Source: Arthrobacter sp. CDRTa11 (GTDB lineage: Bacteria; Actinomycetota; Actinomycetes; Actinomycetales; Micrococcaceae). Taken from it: 64,000 bases of DNA. Made by a program: the position numbers and the translations under genes. The stretch covers positions 4,588,001-4,652,000 of the forward strand of contig NZ_CP044532.1 of assembly GCF_026427775.1 (NCBI RefSeq). The letters run 5' to 3'. Position 1 is the first letter of the stretch. The number at the start of each line of letters is the position of its first letter. This document shows positions 1 through 7,585 of this stretch, one piece after another. Below the pieces are notes generated by a model, which worked only from the letters and a program-made list of their open reading frames with translations, ran no database searches and was not told where the DNA came from.

Positions 1-811
1 CGACATCGCCCATGGCACCGCCGACGGGGCCGGAAAGTAGCGTCTGCAGCGGCCGCTTGCGGGCGGACTCGGCTGTAAGGACGCCGCCTGAGGACTGCAT
101 GATGTGCAGCGGGGCTTCCACTCCCCGGTCGGCGAGCTTCTCTTCCAAGTCCAAAAGGTAATTGCGTACAACCGGCCCCGTATAGGCCTCCACGACGGCG
201 GAGGACGTGCGCTCGTATTCGCGCCATTCCTTGGCTGCTTCGTGCGAAAGGGAGACTGTGAAGTCTTCCCCGAGTTCCTCGATCAGGATTTCGCGGGCCC
301 TGAGTTCATGCGAGTGGTTCTTGTAGCTGAACAGGAACGCAACGGCGACGGCGCCGTACCCCTCATCCACTGCCCGGCGCGCTGCCTGGCGGACTGCCAG
401 TTCATCCAAGGGCACGAGTTCCTGGCCTTGACTGTCCAACCTGCCACCGACGCCGATGACGTCCTTGCGCTCGACCAGCGGGGCAGGCTTGCGGTACTGG
501 GCATTGTAGAGCTCAAGACGGGGGCCTCGGGCAATGTGATAGGTATCTTCGATGCCGGCCGTGGCCAGCAGTAGCACGGGAACCCCACGACGTTCCAGGA
601 ACGCATTCAGGCCCTGGGTGGTGCCGTGGACCAGGAAATCGATGTCAGAGAGATCCTCAACTATCGATTCGAGGCCTGCGATGACGCCGGCACTCAGGTT
701 CCCCGGCGTAGTGGACGCCTTCGTAGCCGCGTAGGTTCCGGCGTCCTGGTCGTACGCCACAATGTCCGTGAAGGTTCCGCCGATATCCATCGACACCCTG
801 TAGTTCGGCAT
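1..811 (-). CDS. Hydantoinase/oxoprolinase family protein, N-terminal part (cut by left window edge)
   Basis: This is the first 270 residues of an ATP-dependent hydantoinase/5-oxoprolinase (HyuA-type) subunit; the rest lies off the left edge. The ATG at 811 follows a good Shine-Dalgarno (GAGGAGAT). The N-terminus carries the actin-like nucleotide-binding loop MDIGGTFTDIVAYD (about residues 8-21), followed by HGTTQGLNAFLERRG (about 67-81), both typical of the family. Near the cut is the conserved MQSSGG and LSGPVGG stretch (about 245-268). Such proteins hydrolyse cyclic amides such as hydantoins or 5-oxoproline using ATP, usually together with a HyuB-type subunit. It diverges from the MFS transporter and racemase, which supports hydantoin or cyclic-imide catabolism. 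The exact substrate cannot be told. Confidence 0.9.
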   Translation of the reverse strand, partial: MPNYRVSMDIGGTFTDIVAYDQDAGTYAATKASTTPGNLSAGVIAGLESIVEDLSDIDFLVHGTTQGLNAFLERRGVPVLLLATAGIEDTYHIARGPRLELYNAQYRKPAPLVERKDVIGVGGRLDSQGQELVPLDELAVRQAARRAVDEGYGAVAVAFLFSYKNHSHELRAREILIEELGEDFTVSLSHEAAKEWREYERTSSAVVEAYTGPVVRNYLLDLEEKLADRGVEAPLHIMQSSGGVLTAESARKRPLQTLLSGPVGGAMGDV

Positions 812-1362
812 GTGTATCTCCTCATAGTTCTGGAATGGAAAGGGTTCTGGAATGGAACTCTGTGTGTGGAAGATCACGCTACATATGGGGCCGACCGAGG
901 TGGTGGGCATAGTGCACGGTTCGGCTGCAGTCGGACGGGCAGAGTGCATAACAGGTTTGCGCGTGCACCGGAATTGTCGGGGCCTGCGGGCTCCAAAGAA
1001 TGGGCGTGAGGCTACTGCATGGCTGGCGCCAGCCATGAAGGGCCTGGCAGCGGTGGATCGGGAATCTGCCTGATATCCCCAGATCAAGAAAATGCTTTTG
1101 ACCTGCGCAGAGACGTGCGCTTTTAGAAGAGCAGTGCTTTACGCCCAAACAGGCAAATCAAATAAGTGCAAAGTGAACACCATCGGGGCGCGCACCGTTT
1201 GTAGTGTGAGGTCAATCACTCGGCGGGAGGCTAGGACCAGCTACTCCGAGTGGAGGCTTGGATAGCTGCTCCGAGGTGGATTCCTTGATATCCGGGCTGT
1301 TCTCCGTGCACAGAAACCCTGCGTGTACTTCTTATCCTGTCCAAAATATCGGAGGTCAAAAC
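812..1362. promoter_or_regulatory. Divergent control region between hydantoinase and MFS genes
   Basis: About 550 bases without a convincing gene separate the leftward hydantoinase gene from the rightward transporter. The stretch must hold both promoters. It contains a perfect 20-base palindrome at 1018-1037 and a GGAGG Shine-Dalgarno at 1351-1355 serving the transporter. Short open frames on both strands lack ribosome sites and family features. The PucR-type regulator encoded at 4975-6510 is the obvious candidate to act here, but no PucR site can be recognised by eye. Confidence 0.55.
1018..1037. promoter_or_regulatory. Perfect 20-bp palindrome, candidate operator
   Basis: The sequence CATGGCTGGCGCCAGCCATG reads identically on both strands, with no loop. 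A perfect palindrome of this length without a spacer is better suited to a dimeric DNA-binding protein than to an RNA hairpin. It lies in the divergent hydantoinase/MFS promoter region. The protein that binds it is unknown. Confidence 0.5.
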
Positions 1363-2715
1363 GTGTCAAGTATCGACCCACTCATTTCAGGGCAAGCGCC
1401 CGGGACGGCGAGCCCACCTCGCTCCTTGGCCGTCGGGCATGCGTTCCGCGACATGCCATTCGGGTCCATTCACTTCAAAATCGGTGCCGTCCTCTTCTTC
1501 GCTTTCGCGATTGAAGCCTGGGAGATGCTCATCCTCACTTACGTCGCCGGTGATCTGGCGACCAGCCTGCAGGTCGGTGCGACCCAGGTGGGAATCGCCA
1601 TCTCGGCACTCTTCCTCGGCATGATCCCCGGATCTCTCCTATGGGGCCCCATCTCCGACCGGATCGGCCGGAAAGCGACGTGCGCGTGGAGTTTCGCCGG
1701 CTACGGCGTCATCACACTGCTGAGCAGCTTCGCGCCGAACTTCGAGACCCTCGCGATAGCCCGCTTCCTCTCCGGGTTTTTGTTCTCCGGCGTCTTCACT
1801 GTGACCTTCCCGTACTTTGAAGAACTCCTCCCGGTCAAGGTCCGCGGAAAGGCGTCGGTCTATCTCGCTGCGGGGTGGCCTATTGGCATCCTTGCCGCCC
1901 TCGGAACTACCGCCCTGATTGGAGGGCACGGTTGGCGTTGGGTCGTTGCTGTCAGCGCACTCGCCAGCCTATGGGGCATCGTTGTGTACAAGGTCGTTCC
2001 GGAATCCCCGTACTGGCTTGCGAGGCGGGGCCGGAACGAAGACGCGCACGATGTCCTCGAACGTCTCGGCGCACAAGACATCTCCCGCAGCACCATTCTC
2101 ACGGTCTCGGTGGACAAGAGGCAGACCTTCTGGAGCCTCTTCAGGGGCAAGATGGGCCGGATCACGGTCATCCAGGTCCTCATCAACTTCACGTTCTCCT
2201 GGGGCTACTGGGGACTTCAATCGTGGATGCCAACGTTGCTTGAAGGGAGAGGACTGAGCGCCTCATCAAGCCTTTCCTTTATCGCCCTGAGCGCGGTCCT
2301 CATGATCCCCGGCTATATGACAGCCTCCTACCTGACCGGACGTTTTGGCCGCAAATGGATCTTTACCGGCTACGTTCTCGCGGCAGCCGGCGGCGGCTTC
2401 TTCTTCGCGACAGCCTCAACTGAAACCGAGATGTATATCGGCATGTTCTCCCTGGCCTTCTTTGCTATGGGAGCCTGGGGCGTTTGGGACACGTGGATGG
2501 GCGAGCTGTACCCCTCCGCCATGCGTGGCTCGGGCTTCGGCCTCGGGATTTTCGGCCAGCGGGTTGCGAACACTATCGCGCCGAGCCTCGTCGGGTTCCT
2601 CCTCGCCTCCGCCACGGGAGCAACGTCGACAATTCTGTTTATCAACGCGTTCTTGTTTGTCACGGTCGTCCTCGGCCTGTTCTTGCCCGAAACAGAAGGA
2701 AGTGAATTGGAATGA
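1363..2715 (+). CDS. MFS transporter, probable hydantoin / organic acid / sugar-type H+ symporter
   Basis: A 450-residue, 12-helix major facilitator superfamily permease in the inner membrane. The frame stays open upstream to 1258, but the GTG at 1363 is chosen because GGAGG (1351-1355) sits 7 bases before it. Between helices 2 and 3 is the family motif A, GPISDRIGRK (about residues 95-104). The C-terminus ends PETEGSELE, like the PETKG end of sugar-porter and AAHS-type members. The stop overlaps the racemase start by 4 bases (ATGA), so the two are translationally coupled. That makes uptake of a hydantoin, or of a compound feeding the racemase, the likely role. Substrate is inferred from context only. 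Confidence 0.88.
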   Translation: MSSIDPLISGQAPGTASPPRSLAVGHAFRDMPFGSIHFKIGAVLFFAFAIEAWEMLILTYVAGDLATSLQVGATQVGIAISALFLGMIPGSLLWGPISDRIGRKATCAWSFAGYGVITLLSSFAPNFETLAIARFLSGFLFSGVFTVTFPYFEELLPVKVRGKASVYLAAGWPIGILAALGTTALIGGHGWRWVVAVSALASLWGIVVYKVVPESPYWLARRGRNEDAHDVLERLGAQDISRSTILTVSVDKRQTFWSLFRGKMGRITVIQVLINFTFSWGYWGLQSWMPTLLEGRGLSASSSLSFIALSAVLMIPGYMTASYLTGRFGRKWIFTGYVLAAAGGGFFFATASTETEMYIGMFSLAFFAMGAWGVWDTWMGELYPSAMRGSGFGLGIFGQRVANTIAPSLVGFLLASATGATSTILFINAFLFVTVVLGLFLPETEGSELE

Positions 2716-3536
2716 TCACCACTAACGACAATTTCGATGCTCTGTCGGAGAATGCCCGGATCCTGTGGATCAACCCCCTCTACGCCGATGTGTACAACCG
2801 TGCGATGGCGGACTCCTTTCGCCAGATAGTCCGTCCCGGCACCGAAGTTGATGTCGTCTCCCTTGACGGAGAGGGCCCCTCCCACGTTGAATACAACGCT
2901 TTCGAAGCGCTCATGCTTCCACAGCTGTTGCGCACGGTGCGGTGGGCGGAAGAAGAAGGCTATGACGCCGCCGTCATCGGTTGTTTTTACGACCCGGCGC
3001 TGCGGGCGGCACGCGAAATCACTGATCGCATGGTGGTTGTAGGCCCGGCGCACTCAGCGCTGAGCATCGCCGGGAGTCTGGGCGAGCGCTTCTCCATCCT
3101 GGTCGGACGGAAAAAGTGGATTCCCGAGATGTCCGAGAATGTCCATCGTTGTGGCGCATCAGAACGTCTTGCCTCGTGGCGCGTGCTCGAGATGGGCGTC
3201 GATGACTTCCAAAAGGACCCGGCACTCACGGAGAAGCGGATCATGACCGAAGCCCGCAAGGCCGTGGAGGAGGACGGTGCAGACGTCGTCATCCTCGGCT
3301 GCACGGCCGAATTCGGATTCTTCCGAACGGTTCAAGACGAAATTGGCGTACCCGTGATCGACGCGACTGTGGCCCCGCTGAAACACGCCGAGCAGCTCGT
3401 CGACTCGGTCCGTCGGTTTGGTTGGACGCACAGCAAGCGCCTGGGCTACGACGGGCCCACCACCCAGGAACGCCAGCGGTTCTTCCCGGCTCTCGAGCCA
3501 AAGCACTTGGTGTCCATGACCGCGGTGTCCGCCTAA
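2712..3536 (+). CDS. hyuE: Hydantoin racemase / Asp-Glu racemase family protein
   Basis: A 274-residue cofactor-independent racemase of the Asp/Glu/hydantoin racemase family. Two cysteines expected to act as the acid/base pair are present: Cys91 in VIGCFYDP and Cys197 in ILGCTAEFG. The N-terminal INPLYADVY motif matches the INPN-type start of hydantoin racemases. The protein carries about 16 more N-terminal residues than the usual 240-250 residue enzymes. It overlaps the transporter by 4 bases. In hydantoin pathways it interconverts D- and L-5-substituted hydantoins so that a stereospecific hydantoinase can use both. The symbol is by family and context; other racemase or isomerase substrates are possible. 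Confidence 0.85.
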   Translation: MITTNDNFDALSENARILWINPLYADVYNRAMADSFRQIVRPGTEVDVVSLDGEGPSHVEYNAFEALMLPQLLRTVRWAEEEGYDAAVIGCFYDPALRAAREITDRMVVVGPAHSALSIAGSLGERFSILVGRKKWIPEMSENVHRCGASERLASWRVLEMGVDDFQKDPALTEKRIMTEARKAVEEDGADVVILGCTAEFGFFRTVQDEIGVPVIDATVAPLKHAEQLVDSVRRFGWTHSKRLGYDGPTTQERQRFFPALEPKHLVSMTAVSA

Positions 3537-3623
3537 TACATTTCCCGCTCGTCAGGCCGACTGCTTGCGCGCCGCAGAGCGCCTCCACCCCTGGGGCCTC
3601 TTTGGCCGGAGGTTACCCCGATA

Positions 3624-3665
3624 CCCTCGCTTGCCTTGACATCCCGTGATCGAGGCAGGCGAGGG
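3624..3665 (+). terminator. Hairpin after the racemase gene
   Basis: Arms at 3624-3636 and 3653-3665 pair over 13 bases with a single G-T wobble around a 16-base loop. It begins about 90 bases after the racemase stop. No T-run follows, as is common in high-GC actinobacteria. It probably ends the transporter-racemase transcript. Confidence 0.5.
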
Positions 3666-3794
3666 AGCCCTTGCAGCTCACCAGCAATGCGGGGACGAGT
3701 AACCGCGTCCTTCCTTTAACCCCGGCGGTACCTGCGCCGGCTAACCCGATCAAAATCAGACCATATGGCACTACGCATAAACGGAGGTACGGCG

Positions 3795-3902
3795 ATGTTC
3801 AGAAAGACCCTATGCATCAACCCCATAGTGACGCACGTTTACCAGGTCCCTATCGGACTGCTGTCCCCCCTCACGCCCAACCTCTCGATGGTCCAGGTAT
3901 GA
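3795..3902 (+). pseudogene. Truncated second racemase N-terminus (35 codons), coupled to next gene
   Basis: A 35-codon frame begins at ATG 3795 with a strong Shine-Dalgarno (GGAGG at 3783-3787). Its product begins MFRKTLCINPIVTHVYQ and ends LSMVQV. This lines up with the start of the racemase at 2712 (ILWINPLYADVYNRAM...VDVV): the L-INP block, then VY, then a second beta strand at the same spacing. I read it as the leftover 5' end of a second hydantoin/Asp-Glu racemase gene that lost the rest. Its TGA overlaps the next ATG (ATGA at 3899-3902), so it may now serve as a translated leader for the dehydrogenase. It is too short for most gene finders. The homology is by eye over about 30 residues. 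Confidence 0.5.
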
Positions 3903-4897
3903 GCAGGCCGGAATCCGCGGTTGTCTTCCGCGAAATAGGCGGCACCGAAGTGCTGGCCGTCGAAGCTGCCTCTCCACGTCAAGTCGCCGAAAACGATGTA
4001 CGCATCAACGTCGCAGCCTTCGCACTCAACCGGGCAGATCTAATGTTCATCCACGGAGAGCACTACACCGTCCCGGTGTTTCCCTCGCGCATCGGGTCCG
4101 AGGCAGTGGGAACCGTCACCGAGATCGGCGCGAACGTCACCGCATTCAACATCGGCGACCGCGTCACGAGCATTCCCTTCTTCACCGCAACCGACGGCGT
4201 GCAGGGAACAACAGCCGTCCTACCGGCAGACTACCTCACCCTTGCCCCACCGGAACTTTCGGATGCCCAGGCCTGCTCTGTTTGGATGCAATATCTCACG
4301 TCGTACTTCGCCTTCGCAGAAGTAGCCAATCTCGGAAGCGAAGACACAGTGCTCGTCACTGCCGCCGCCAGTTCAGCCGGGCTTGGCGCCATCGAGATCG
4401 CACGCGCGCTGGGGGCGAAGGTGATCGCGACGACACGCTCCGATAAGAAGCGATCGCTCCTCCTTGAGGCCGGCGCAGACGAAGTAGCCCTCGTGGGAGT
4501 CGATGACCTCGGCGAGGTCATCGACCGCACCACCAATGGCAAAGGCGTTCGGGTCGCTTTCGATCCTGTCGGAGGAGAATCCCTGGGCGCCTACGTCGAT
4601 CACCTCGCACCCAACGCCGTCGTTTTCGGCTACGGAACATTGAGCGATTTGCAGCCCGTGATCCCTATGGCCGCTATGTGCAGAACCCAATCGGTTTTCC
4701 ACCCGTACTCAATGTTCAACCACGTTGGACGGGCCGATGAGCGGAGGCGAGGTATCGACTTCATCCTCGAGCGGATTCGCTCCGGCGCCCTGCGGCCCAG
4801 AGTCGACAGGGTCTTTGCTTTCGACGAAGTGCTTGACGCTTACCGCTATATGGAATCGAACGAACAGTCAGGGAAGATTGTCGTCGAAATAAGTTAG
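3899..4897 (+). CDS. Zinc-type alcohol dehydrogenase-like / quinone oxidoreductase (MDR family)
   Basis: A 332-residue medium-chain dehydrogenase/reductase of the NAD(P)H:quinone reductase branch. The frame is open from 3671, but ATG 3899 gives the usual family length and starts the first beta strand directly (SAVVFREIGG). Visible motifs are ALNRAD (about 42-47) at the substrate site and the dinucleotide-binding turn TAAASSAGLG (about 154-163), a variant of the usual GAxGGVG. No zinc-ligand cysteine/histidine set is seen. No good ribosome site lies just before this ATG; translation probably couples to the 35-codon frame ending in the same ATGA. It likely reduces an enone, quinone or aldehyde arising in the pathway; the substrate is unknown. 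Confidence 0.82.
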   Translation: MSRPESAVVFREIGGTEVLAVEAASPRQVAENDVRINVAAFALNRADLMFIHGEHYTVPVFPSRIGSEAVGTVTEIGANVTAFNIGDRVTSIPFFTATDGVQGTTAVLPADYLTLAPPELSDAQACSVWMQYLTSYFAFAEVANLGSEDTVLVTAAASSAGLGAIEIARALGAKVIATTRSDKKRSLLLEAGADEVALVGVDDLGEVIDRTTNGKGVRVAFDPVGGESLGAYVDHLAPNAVVFGYGTLSDLQPVIPMAAMCRTQSVFHPYSMFNHVGRADERRRGIDFILERIRSGALRPRVDRVFAFDEVLDAYRYMESNEQSGKIVVEIS

Positions 4898-4974
4898 CCC
4901 GCGCGCCTGGATCCGTGTCCGTGGACAGACCGGCGGACACGGACCGGCGCCTGGCGCGGGCATGGACCGCGCCT

Positions 4975-6510
4975 TCAGGGGAGTCCTTTCTGGTTTTCGA
5001 GGGGGTCTTCGGAACTCGTTTTGTCTGGCATAGATCGCCGCAGCACGTTGGCGATGAGGTGGACGGACAGCAGCTCAGCGGGGATATCAAGCGGGACACC
5101 GAGTTCCCTTGCCCGGTTAAGCCGGGCCTGCAGGGTGTTCCGGTGCAGGTTGAGGGATTTCGCAGCGAGGCTGACTGAGCCGCGGTGATCGAGGAAGGCG
5201 GCCAGGGCGGTAATAATCACGTCGCGGTCAGGGGAGGCCATCAGCCGCGGCAGTGTTAGTTCGGCCACGAGCGCGACGGCGTCCATGTCGACGAATGTCG
5301 TGGCCGCGACCACCCCGAGGCCGGCGAAGCCTAGAACCGTGCCGGGCCCCGTTGACCGGGCGGATTCAGAAGCCAACCGCGCCTCACGCACGATCAACGC
5401 CAGCGCCGGGGCATCCTCCTGCCATCGCGACAACCCCGCCATCAAGCCAAGCTCGGCAAGAGATGGCCCCAGACGTGTCCTGATTCGGGTTTCGAGCTGG
5501 GTCGAGGCATCCTGATCCCCGGCCGGTACGAGCGTCAGCCAGCCACCTTGAACCTCGGCCAAGGGGCTGCGTACTGTGACCTTGCGCCAGAGCAGGCGCA
5601 ACACGGCGGTCAGCTCGGGCCGATGGTCTTGCACCTGCCCGCTGCGGAACCAGACGGCCATGTACGGCTCCCCTGCGCGCCAGCCCAACTGGTTCAGCAG
5701 ATGTCGGTGTTTTTCCTCGAATTCCGGGCCTGACGCGTCAGGGTCCTGATCCAACCCGGCGATCGCTGCTGTGGGAACGGCCCGGGCATTGCTGAGCAGG
5801 TCCTCCAACAGCCAGGCAGCCTTCACCGCGGGGGTGGCCACCTCAAGGACTGACCGCACCAGCCGCAGGTTGTGGACGCCGGAAGTGGGCACGCGGGCCG
5901 TGAGGGTGAACCGGACGGAGCTATTGGCCTCGCCGACTTCCATGACGATGACTTCGTCAGTCTCCCGTGGAGGCATTCCAGCGGAGGCCAGAACCACGCC
6001 GTCGTACTCCAGCGAAACTCCGACCCCGTCCAGCTCTCTGGAAATGGTCTTGAGGACGTCACCGAGCGTGGCGTCCTTTGCGACTGCCCGGGCGACCCTG
6101 GCCAGTTCCGCATCCACCACTGACAGGGCCGCTCCGATCTCGGCCGCCAGTGCCAGGGCAAGCGCAGCGGGGTCCCCGTCAGTGGCCAGCAGGGTGATGC
6201 CCAACCGCTCCGCCAGTCCGACCGCCGCGCTTGCATAAGCGCTGCCGGTCACGACGACGGCGCTGGCCCTCCGCTCCCAGGCCTGTCGCAGAGCCGCGGA
6301 CACCAGCCAACCCCCGGATCCCATCTCTGAGGAGAGGACGACCACAGTATTGGGCCGCACCTGCCGGATTGCCTCAAGCTGGGAGACGAGAACGACACTT
6401 TCAATCAACCCGCTGGATGGAGTGAGATACAGCGGCGAGGTGCCACGGAGGGAGCCGTGCGCTAATAGACCGGTGACATCGAGCCGGTTTTCATTTTTCG
6501 ATCTACGCAT
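4975..6510 (-). CDS. PucR family transcriptional regulator
   Basis: A 511-residue PucR-type regulator. The N-terminal half (about 10-130) resembles the PucR domain named for purine catabolism. A middle GGDEF-like CdaR segment follows, and the C-terminus carries the PucR helix-turn-helix (FLDHRGSVSLAAKSLNLHRN and onward, about residues 432-490). The frame is open to 6567; ATG 6510 is chosen because it overlaps the preceding gene by 8 bases, as expected in a tight operon. It is the last gene of a three-gene leftward operon with the DUF917 and hydantoinase-like genes. PucR proteins typically sense a pathway compound and activate nitrogen-containing heterocycle use. It is likely the local regulator of the whole 1-8901 locus. 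Confidence 0.88.
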   Translation of the reverse strand: MRRSKNENRLDVTGLLAHGSLRGTSPLYLTPSSGLIESVVLVSQLEAIRQVRPNTVVVLSSEMGSGGWLVSAALRQAWERRASAVVVTGSAYASAAVGLAERLGITLLATDGDPAALALALAAEIGAALSVVDAELARVARAVAKDATLGDVLKTISRELDGVGVSLEYDGVVLASAGMPPRETDEVIVMEVGEANSSVRFTLTARVPTSGVHNLRLVRSVLEVATPAVKAAWLLEDLLSNARAVPTAAIAGLDQDPDASGPEFEEKHRHLLNQLGWRAGEPYMAVWFRSGQVQDHRPELTAVLRLLWRKVTVRSPLAEVQGGWLTLVPAGDQDASTQLETRIRTRLGPSLAELGLMAGLSRWQEDAPALALIVREARLASESARSTGPGTVLGFAGLGVVAATTFVDMDAVALVAELTLPRLMASPDRDVIITALAAFLDHRGSVSLAAKSLNLHRNTLQARLNRARELGVPLDIPAELLSVHLIANVLRRSMPDKTSSEDPLENQKGLP

Positions 6511-7585
6511 GTCGCCGCCTTGGGTGCACGATCGGAATGCCAAAGGCCTTTGGCTCGGTGAGATCAAGCCCCGCCTCCGTGTACCACTGCGCCGCTGCCG
6601 TGATCTTCACGATGTCCATGACGTCGCCCACCTGGACGTCGTCGATGTTGACCACCGTGCCCTGCACGGAATTGAGCAGCGTCACCATGTCCGGGACGGC
6701 TGCTGTTACCGCACCGTCCACGAGGACCAGCAGGATCTCATTCTGAATTTCAAGACGGACGATGCGTCCGGTGGTTTCGTCTTCCAGCGTTAGGCTGGAC
6801 GGCTGCGCCGGCAGACCGAGGTCTGTGGGCCGGGAGAGGCTTTCGATGTGGCTCACGCGGGCCCGGGCGATGCGGGTGCTGCCGAGGAGATCGGCGAGCA
6901 ACAGCAGCTTTCTCTCAACGGGGGTGCCCGCGTTGAGGATTTGTCCGATCCGGATCATTCGGCTGATGGAGCCATGGACGCCATGCTCCATCAGCTGTTG
7001 TGCGGAACACGGATACATGGCGGTGGCTGCCCAGCCGCCGAGTTCGGTCACTAGTGCACGCACCAGCGTTTCGGCCCGCTGGGCGCTTTCGACCTCTATC
7101 ACCGCCCGTTCCCCGGTTACCCCCATGAGCGCGATAGGGCCGATCGCCACGTTTCCAATGTTCAGCGTCGTTTGGCTGATCAAGGGGAAGACGCGGCCCA
7201 TGGGGTCGGCATCGATGACGGGCAGTGAGGACTGCAGCCCAACCATGAGAGGGACGATTCCGTTGATGTTGGCGGCAGCGAGCGAATAAATCGCCCGCAC
7301 CGGCCGGCCGAGACTGGCCTCGATGGCACGGATGCAACCGAGGAACTCATCGCCCACGGGAGGCATGTCGGCGATGAAAAGCCCCTGCGTTACCATTCCG
7401 ACCGCCACCACCAGATCGTCGGGAGCAAGCTCGTCGACGGTGATGAGTTCCAATGCCCGGTCCTGCATAGCCCGTTGGATCATTTCTGCGTAGATGTAGA
7501 TAGCCGTCGGGTCGATGGTGCAGGTCAGGAAGTGGGCCCCGGTGCGGAGGTTCTGGACGTCCTCGGTAGTGAGTACGGTGCTCAT
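6503..7585 (-). CDS. DUF917 / S-methyl-thiohydantoin desulfurase-like protein
   Basis: A 360-residue protein of the DUF917 family (also named S-Me-THD domain), which is repeatedly found beside hydantoinase/oxoprolinase genes. The N-terminus TTEDVQNLRTGAHFLTC leads into the family domain, with AANINGIVPLMVG and DADPMGRVFP in the middle third (about 105-145). The C-terminal third (about 240-355) forms the second beta-rich domain. No signal peptide or membrane segment is seen, so it should be cytoplasmic. It overlaps its upstream partner by ATGA (7582-7585) and the downstream PucR gene by 8 bases. The biochemistry of the family is poorly known; a role in cyclic amide or thiohydantoin breakdown is inferred. 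Confidence 0.85.
   Translation of the reverse strand: MSTVLTTEDVQNLRTGAHFLTCTIDPTAIYIYAEMIQRAMQDRALELITVDELAPDDLVVAVGMVTQGLFIADMPPVGDEFLGCIRAIEASLGRPVRAIYSLAAANINGIVPLMVGLQSSLPVIDADPMGRVFPLISQTTLNIGNVAIGPIALMGVTGERAVIEVESAQRAETLVRALVTELGGWAATAMYPCSAQQLMEHGVHGSISRMIRIGQILNAGTPVERKLLLLADLLGSTRIARARVSHIESLSRPTDLGLPAQPSSLTLEDETTGRIVRLEIQNEILLVLVDGAVTAAVPDMVTLLNSVQGTVVNIDDVQVGDVMDIVKITAAAQWYTEAGLDLTEPKAFGIPIVHPRRRHA

Noticed and set aside
4231..4542. Minus-strand frame within the dehydrogenase gene
   Set aside because: Shadow of the coding strand; no start signal.
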